DNA from: Urbifossiella sp046350095
GTDB lineage: Bacteria; Planctomycetota; Planctomycetia; Gemmatales; Gemmataceae
Reading direction: 5' to 3'
NCBI GenBank assembly: GCA_046350095.1
Contig: JAXMBA010000005.1
Location: 62,001 to 126,000, forward strand
Length of the DNA stretch: 64,000 nt
Positions 58,211 to 64,000 of this stretch are shown one piece after another (the first letter of the stretch is position 1; each line of letters starts with the position of its first letter). A program made the translations under genes and the position numbers. Under the pieces are notes generated by a model. That model was not told where the DNA came from. It searched no databases and was given only the letters and a program-made list of their open reading frames with translations.

Positions 58211-60058
58211 ATGCGGAACCGGTCCGACTCGCCCGCCCGCGCGCGCCTCGCCCTCGAACGCCTCGAAGCCCGCGACACCCCCGCCTTCGTCGTCCAGGTC
58301 GATTACTCGTTCGACACCCTCGGCTTCTTCGCCGACCCCACCCGCCGGGCCGTGCTGGAGCGCGCCGTCAACGACGTGGCCGCCAACCTCACCGCCAACC
58401 TCCCCGCCCTCACCCCCGGCAACGGCAACACCTGGGACGCGACGTTCTTCAACCCCGCCACCGGGGGCGAGGTCCGCGTCAGCAACCGCAGCATCCCGGC
58501 GAACACCATCGTGCTGTACGCCGGCGGCCGCGACCTGGTGGGCTCCGAGGCGGGCGTCGGCGGGTACGGCGGGTACGCCGCCGGCGGGTCGCAGGCGTGG
58601 TTCGACCTGATCCGCTCGCGCGGCCCCGGGTTCACCCTGTGGGGCGGCGCCCTGGCGTTCGACACCGCCGGCACCAACTGGTACTTCGGCACGAGCGCCG
58701 CCGGCATCGGCCGCAACCAGGTGGACTTCTACTCCGTGGCGGCGCACGAGTTCGGCCACGCCCTCGGCCTCGGCACGGCCCCGACGTGGCTGTCGCAGGT
58801 CCGGGGCGGCGCGTTCGTCGGCCCGCAGTCGGTGGCGCTGTACGGCGGCCCGGTGCCGCTGGCCGGGACGTCCCACTGGGCCGACGGCATCAGCGTCGGC
58901 GGGGTGCCGGTGGCGCTGGACCCGACGGCCACGCTCGGCGGGCGGGTGGCGTTCTCGGCGCTGGACTACGCCGCCCTGCGGGATATCGGCTGGAACTCGT
59001 CCGCGGCCGTACCGCCGACCGCGCCGTCGCCGCCGCCGTTCGTGCCGGTGCCGATCAACAACCCCAAGACGGCGCCGGCCCCGGTGGTGCTGACCGGCCC
59101 GACCGACGGCACCGGCCGCGCCTACACCCTGAGCTCGGACGGCTTCCTCCGCCCGGCCGGCGACGCCGTCCAGGCCTTCCCCGGGTACGCCGGCGTGTCC
59201 CGCGGGATCGCCGCCGACTTCACCGGCGACGGCGTCGAGGACCTGGCGTTCGGCACCGGCCCCGGGGCGGCCGCGGGCGTGCGGGTCGTGGACGGCGCGA
59301 CCGGCGCCGAGGTGGCGTCGGGCGTGGTGCTGGACGGGTTCGGCGGCGGCGTGTTCCTGGCCGCGGCCGACCTGGACCGCGACGGCCGGGCCGAGCTCGC
59401 CGTGTCGGCGGACGCCGGCGGCGGCACCCGGGTGAGCGTGTTCAAGGTGACGGGCGGCAAGCTGGTGCCGCTGGCCGACTTCCTGGCGTTCGGCGACCCC
59501 AACTTCCGCGGCGGAAGCCGGGTGGCGATGGCCGACATGAACCGCGACGGGGCGGCCGAGCTGATCGTCGGCGCCGGCCTCGGCGGCGGCCCGCGGGTGG
59601 CCGTGTACGACGGCGCGGCGCTGGCCCGCGGCCAGGCGGCGCGGCTGGTGCCCGACTTCTTCGCGCTCGACCCGGCGCTCCGCAGCGGCGTGTACGTGGC
59701 GGCCGCGGACCTCGACGGCGACGGCCGCGGCGACGTGATCTACAGCACCGGCGTGACCGGCGGCCCGCGGGTGCGCGTCGTGAGCGGGGCGCTGCTGATC
59801 GCCAACCCGGGGGCCGACGTGGCGGCGCTGCCGGCGCTGGCCGACTTCTTCACCTGGGACTCGCGCGACCGCAAGGGGCTGCGGGTGGCGGCCCGCGACC
59901 TCGACGGCGACGGCAAGGCCGAGCTGATCGCGGCGACGGCGGACCCGGCGAACCCGTTCGTGCGGGTGATCCCGCTGGGGCAGCTCGGCAACCCGACGGG
60001 GCCGCTGCAGAACCCGCTCGGCACGTCGGTGACGCTCGACGGCGTCTACCCGGGCTGA
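58211..60058 (+). CDS. Secreted metzincin-like protease with FG-GAP repeats
   Basis: A 615-residue protein. The N-terminus has no classical signal but the planctomycete motif ARLALERLEARDTPAF. A matrixin-like domain lies at about 30-260 (VQVDYSFDTLGFFAD, TIVLYAGGRDLVG). It has the zinc site AAHEFGHALGLGTAPTW, where the third ligand of HExxHxxGxxH is Thr instead of His, and SHWADG follows. After a Pro linker come FG-GAP/VCBS-type repeats (about 330-600): AADFTGDGVEDLAFG, AADLDRDGRAELAVS, MADMNRDGAAELIVG, AADLDGDGRGDVIYS, ARDLDGDGKAELIAA, which bind calcium in a propeller. Start ATG 58211 was preferred to GTG 58202. Confidence 0.82.
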   Translation: MRNRSDSPARARLALERLEARDTPAFVVQVDYSFDTLGFFADPTRRAVLERAVNDVAANLTANLPALTPGNGNTWDATFFNPATGGEVRVSNRSIPANTIVLYAGGRDLVGSEAGVGGYGGYAAGGSQAWFDLIRSRGPGFTLWGGALAFDTAGTNWYFGTSAAGIGRNQVDFYSVAAHEFGHALGLGTAPTWLSQVRGGAFVGPQSVALYGGPVPLAGTSHWADGISVGGVPVALDPTATLGGRVAFSALDYAALRDIGWNSSAAVPPTAPSPPPFVPVPINNPKTAPAPVVLTGPTDGTGRAYTLSSDGFLRPAGDAVQAFPGYAGVSRGIAADFTGDGVEDLAFGTGPGAAAGVRVVDGATGAEVASGVVLDGFGGGVFLAAADLDRDGRAELAVSADAGGGTRVSVFKVTGGKLVPLADFLAFGDPNFRGGSRVAMADMNRDGAAELIVGAGLGGGPRVAVYDGAALARGQAARLVPDFFALDPALRSGVYVAAADLDGDGRGDVIYSTGVTGGPRVRVVSGALLIANPGADVAALPALADFFTWDSRDRKGLRVAARDLDGDGKAELIAATADPANPFVRVIPLGQLGNPTGPLQNPLGTSVTLDGVYPG

Positions 60059-60078
60059 CGCCGGCCCCGGAACTCCTG

Positions 60079-61524
60079 TCACGCCAGCAGCTTTGTCACC
60101 ACCCTGCCGCCCACGTCCGTCAGGCGGAAGTCGCGGCCCTGGAAGCGGTACGTCAGCCGCAGGTGGTCCAGCCCGAACAGGTGCAGGATCGTCGCGTGCA
60201 GGTCGTTGATGTGCACCGGGTCCTTCGTCACGTTCCAGCCGATCTCGTCCGTCTCGCCGACCACCTGCCCGCCCTTGATGCCGCCGCCGGCCGCCCACAC
60301 CGAGAACGCGAACGGGTGGTGGTCGCGGCCGGTCACGCCCGGCCGGCCGGGGCGGTTCTCGCCCAGCGGCGTCCGCCCGAACTCGCTCAGCCACAGCACC
60401 AGCGTCGTGTCCAGCAGGCCGCGCTGCTTCAGGTCCTTGATCAGCGCCGCCACCGGCTGATCCGCCATGCCGCAGTTGAACGGCAGCTCCACTTCGAGGT
60501 TAGAGTGGTGGTCCCAGCTGGCGTGGAACAGCGACACGAACCGCACCCCGCGCTCGACCAGCCGGCGGGCCAGGAGGCAGTTCGCGGCGAACTGCCGGTA
60601 CTGCCCGCGGCCGCCGCCGCGGTCGGCCTTCACGTCCGGCTCGCGGCGGTCGAGGCCGTAGGCGTCCAGCGTCCGCTGCGACTCCTTCGACAGGTCGATG
60701 AGCTCGGGCGCCGCGGCCTGCATCCGGAAGGCGAGTTCGTAGGCGGCGGTGCGGGCGTTCACCTCCGGGTCGCCGATCGCCGCGGCGCGGGTGCCGTTCA
60801 GGTCGCGCACCGCCTCGATGGTGCGCTGTTGGATCTCGTCGCTGACGCCGGGCGGGTTGCCGAGGTTCAGCACCGGGTCGCCGGTGTTGCGGAACAGCGT
60901 GCCGGCGTGCGTGCTCGGCAGGAACCCGCTCCCCCAGTTGCTCGTGCCGCCGCTGGTGCCGCGGCCGGCGTTCAGCACCACGTAGCCCGGCAGGTTGCGG
61001 CTCTCGCTGCCGAGGCCGTAGGTGAGCCACGCCCCCATGCTCGGCCGGCCGAAGAACGTGCTGCCGGTGTTCATCAGCAGCTGGCCGGGGTGGTGGTTGA
61101 ACGCCTCCGTGTGCATCGAGCGGATCAGGCAGACGTCGTCGGCGACGCTCCCGAGGTGCGGCAACAGTTCCGAGAGTTCCATGCCGCACTCCCCGTGCCG
61201 GCTCCACCGCCGCGGGCTCCCCATGACGGTGGCGGTGTCCTTCTGGAGGAACGCGAAGCGGACGTTGCGGGTGAGCGACTCCGGCAGCTTCTGGCCGTGC
61301 AGCTGGTTAAGCCGCGGCTTGGGGTCGAACAGGTCGAGCTGGCTGGGGGCGCCTTCGAGGTAGATGCAGATGCAGTTCTTCGCCTTCGGCGCGAAGTGCG
61401 GGGCGGCCGGGGCGGCGGCGAGCCGGCCGTCGTCCTTCAGCAGCGACGCGAGGGCGAGCAGCCCGACGCCGTTGGCGCTGGTGGCGAGGAAGTCGCGGCG
61501 GGCCTGGAGCGCGGCGGGGTGCAT
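60079..61524 (-). CDS. DUF1501 protein, Tat-exported
   Basis: A 481-residue protein beginning MHPAALQARRDFLATSANGVG. Family blocks: CICIYLEGAPSQLDLFDPKPRLNQLHGQKLP, LIRSMHTEAFNHHPGQLLMNTG, GAWLTYGLGSESRNLPGYVVLNAG, FVSLFHASWDHHSNLEVELPFN, TTLVLWLSEFGRTPLGENRPGR and LTYRFQGRDFRLTDVGGRVVTKLLA. It has the long C-terminal form also seen at 34363. It converges with the metzincin gene, leaving 20 bases, and no cytochrome partner adjoins. Confidence 0.93.
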   Translation of the reverse strand: MHPAALQARRDFLATSANGVGLLALASLLKDDGRLAAAPAAPHFAPKAKNCICIYLEGAPSQLDLFDPKPRLNQLHGQKLPESLTRNVRFAFLQKDTATVMGSPRRWSRHGECGMELSELLPHLGSVADDVCLIRSMHTEAFNHHPGQLLMNTGSTFFGRPSMGAWLTYGLGSESRNLPGYVVLNAGRGTSGGTSNWGSGFLPSTHAGTLFRNTGDPVLNLGNPPGVSDEIQQRTIEAVRDLNGTRAAAIGDPEVNARTAAYELAFRMQAAAPELIDLSKESQRTLDAYGLDRREPDVKADRGGGRGQYRQFAANCLLARRLVERGVRFVSLFHASWDHHSNLEVELPFNCGMADQPVAALIKDLKQRGLLDTTLVLWLSEFGRTPLGENRPGRPGVTGRDHHPFAFSVWAAGGGIKGGQVVGETDEIGWNVTKDPVHINDLHATILHLFGLDHLRLTYRFQGRDFRLTDVGGRVVTKLLA

Positions 61525-61603
61525 GGCGCCATGCTACCGCGCCGGTGCGCGGTTTGCACTCTCCCGCCCCGCGACGAGCCTCCCCCCTGTCAGGACGCAC
61601 CCC

Positions 61604-63685
<2,082 letters not shown>

Positions 63686-63709
63686 CCCCGACCCCGCCTG
63701 GAGGCGCAC

Positions 63710-64000
63710 ATGCTCCGCGACCGCCGCTCCGTCCTGGCCGCCCTCGGGCTCGCCGTGCCGTTCGGCATCCCCGCCCGCGCCGCCGCCGTCGGCCCGGCGC
63801 CGGGGCTGCGCTTCCGCTCCTTCGAGGACGCCGTCCGCGCGGCGTTCGCCGCGCCCGGCGACGGCCCGCGGCGCGTCGAGGTCGGCCACTCGGACGACGT
63901 GCGCGCCGGGTTGCAGGGCTGCCACAACGACCGGCCGTTCGCCGGCTTCCCGGCCGGCCGGCTGCGGATCGTCCGCACCGGGTGCGAGCCCGGGCCGCTC
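63710..64000 (+). CDS. Tat-signal hypothetical protein (3' end outside window)
   Basis: Only 97 residues are visible. GGAGG stands 6 bases before the ATG. The N-terminus MLRDRRSVLAALGLAVPFGI reads as a twin-arginine signal, with likely cleavage after about residue 26 (ARAAA). Then come LRFRSFEDAVRAAFAAPGDGPRRVEVGHSDDV and a Cys/His stretch (GLQGCHNDRPFAGFP). It is 24 bases after katE and may be cotranscribed. No family was recognised from this part. Confidence 0.7.
   Translation, partial: MLRDRRSVLAALGLAVPFGIPARAAAVGPAPGLRFRSFEDAVRAAFAAPGDGPRRVEVGHSDDVRAGLQGCHNDRPFAGFPAGRLRIVRTGCEPGPL

Overview
The window looks like a chromosome segment of a planctomycete of the Gemmata type (Gemmataceae). 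The evidence is very high G+C with almost exclusively G/C third codon positions; several DUF1559 pseudopilin-like proteins, five DUF1501 proteins, a PSCyt1/DUF1549 cytochrome protein, a PVC-type heme-binding dehydrogenase, a sigma factor fused to a beta-propeller, Pkn2-like kinases with RDD domains, and the N-terminal 'LERLEARDTP' motif on a secreted protease. No rRNA, tRNA or CRISPR array was recognised.

Layout. 1-2.4 kb: cytochrome/DUF1549 protein (cut by the window edge), a small lipoprotein and a pseudopilin, all on the minus strand. 2.4-6.5 kb: an accessory stretch with an internally shortened IS701-type transposase, a strikingly Cys/Met-rich protein, and three small plus-strand genes (one an Imm1-type immunity protein), each followed by a 90-92 bp element with complementary ends. 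I read this as a small integron-type cassette array without a visible integrase. 6.5-15 kb: cytochrome P460, S10 peptidase, sigma/propeller fusion and a 1375-residue heme-binding dehydrogenase. 15.1-16.1 kb: a divergent GNAT toxin and an unusual antitoxin. 16.1-26.6 kb: VOC protein, glycosyltransferase, lactate permease, lipoproteins, two DUF1501 proteins, and a YrdC-like/tyrosine-phosphatase-type fusion overlapping rpiB. 26.6-36 kb: TolC-like protein, Uma2 protein, FHA-GAF-cyclase, pseudopilin, PEP-CTERM-like protein, small plus-strand genes and a DUF1501 protein. 36-44.5 kb: a kinase with RDD membrane domains, a frameshifted copper-type P-ATPase, rsmH and a Pro-rich LysM-like membrane protein.

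46-54 kb holds the most system-like part. A minus-strand run encodes two hot-dog dehydratase-like proteins, FabG, a long acyl carrier protein, a ketosynthase lacking its catalytic Cys, a normal FabF, an alpha/beta hydrolase and a GH3-type acyl-adenylating enzyme. Many of these genes overlap by 1-4 bases. Together they could build, release or conjugate a fatty-acyl or polyketide-like product. 54.2-57.7 kb is a lower-G+C minus-strand run of secreted proteins, with a C14 homopolymer in one reading frame. 58-64 kb: metzincin-like FG-GAP protein, DUF1501 protein, large-subunit catalase, and the start of a Tat-signal protein cut by the window end.

Recurring intergenic structures are three copies of one perfect or near-perfect GC-rich hairpin family, and three fold-back repeats built from short near-tandem words. 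All function calls come from reading motifs by eye; no database search was possible.
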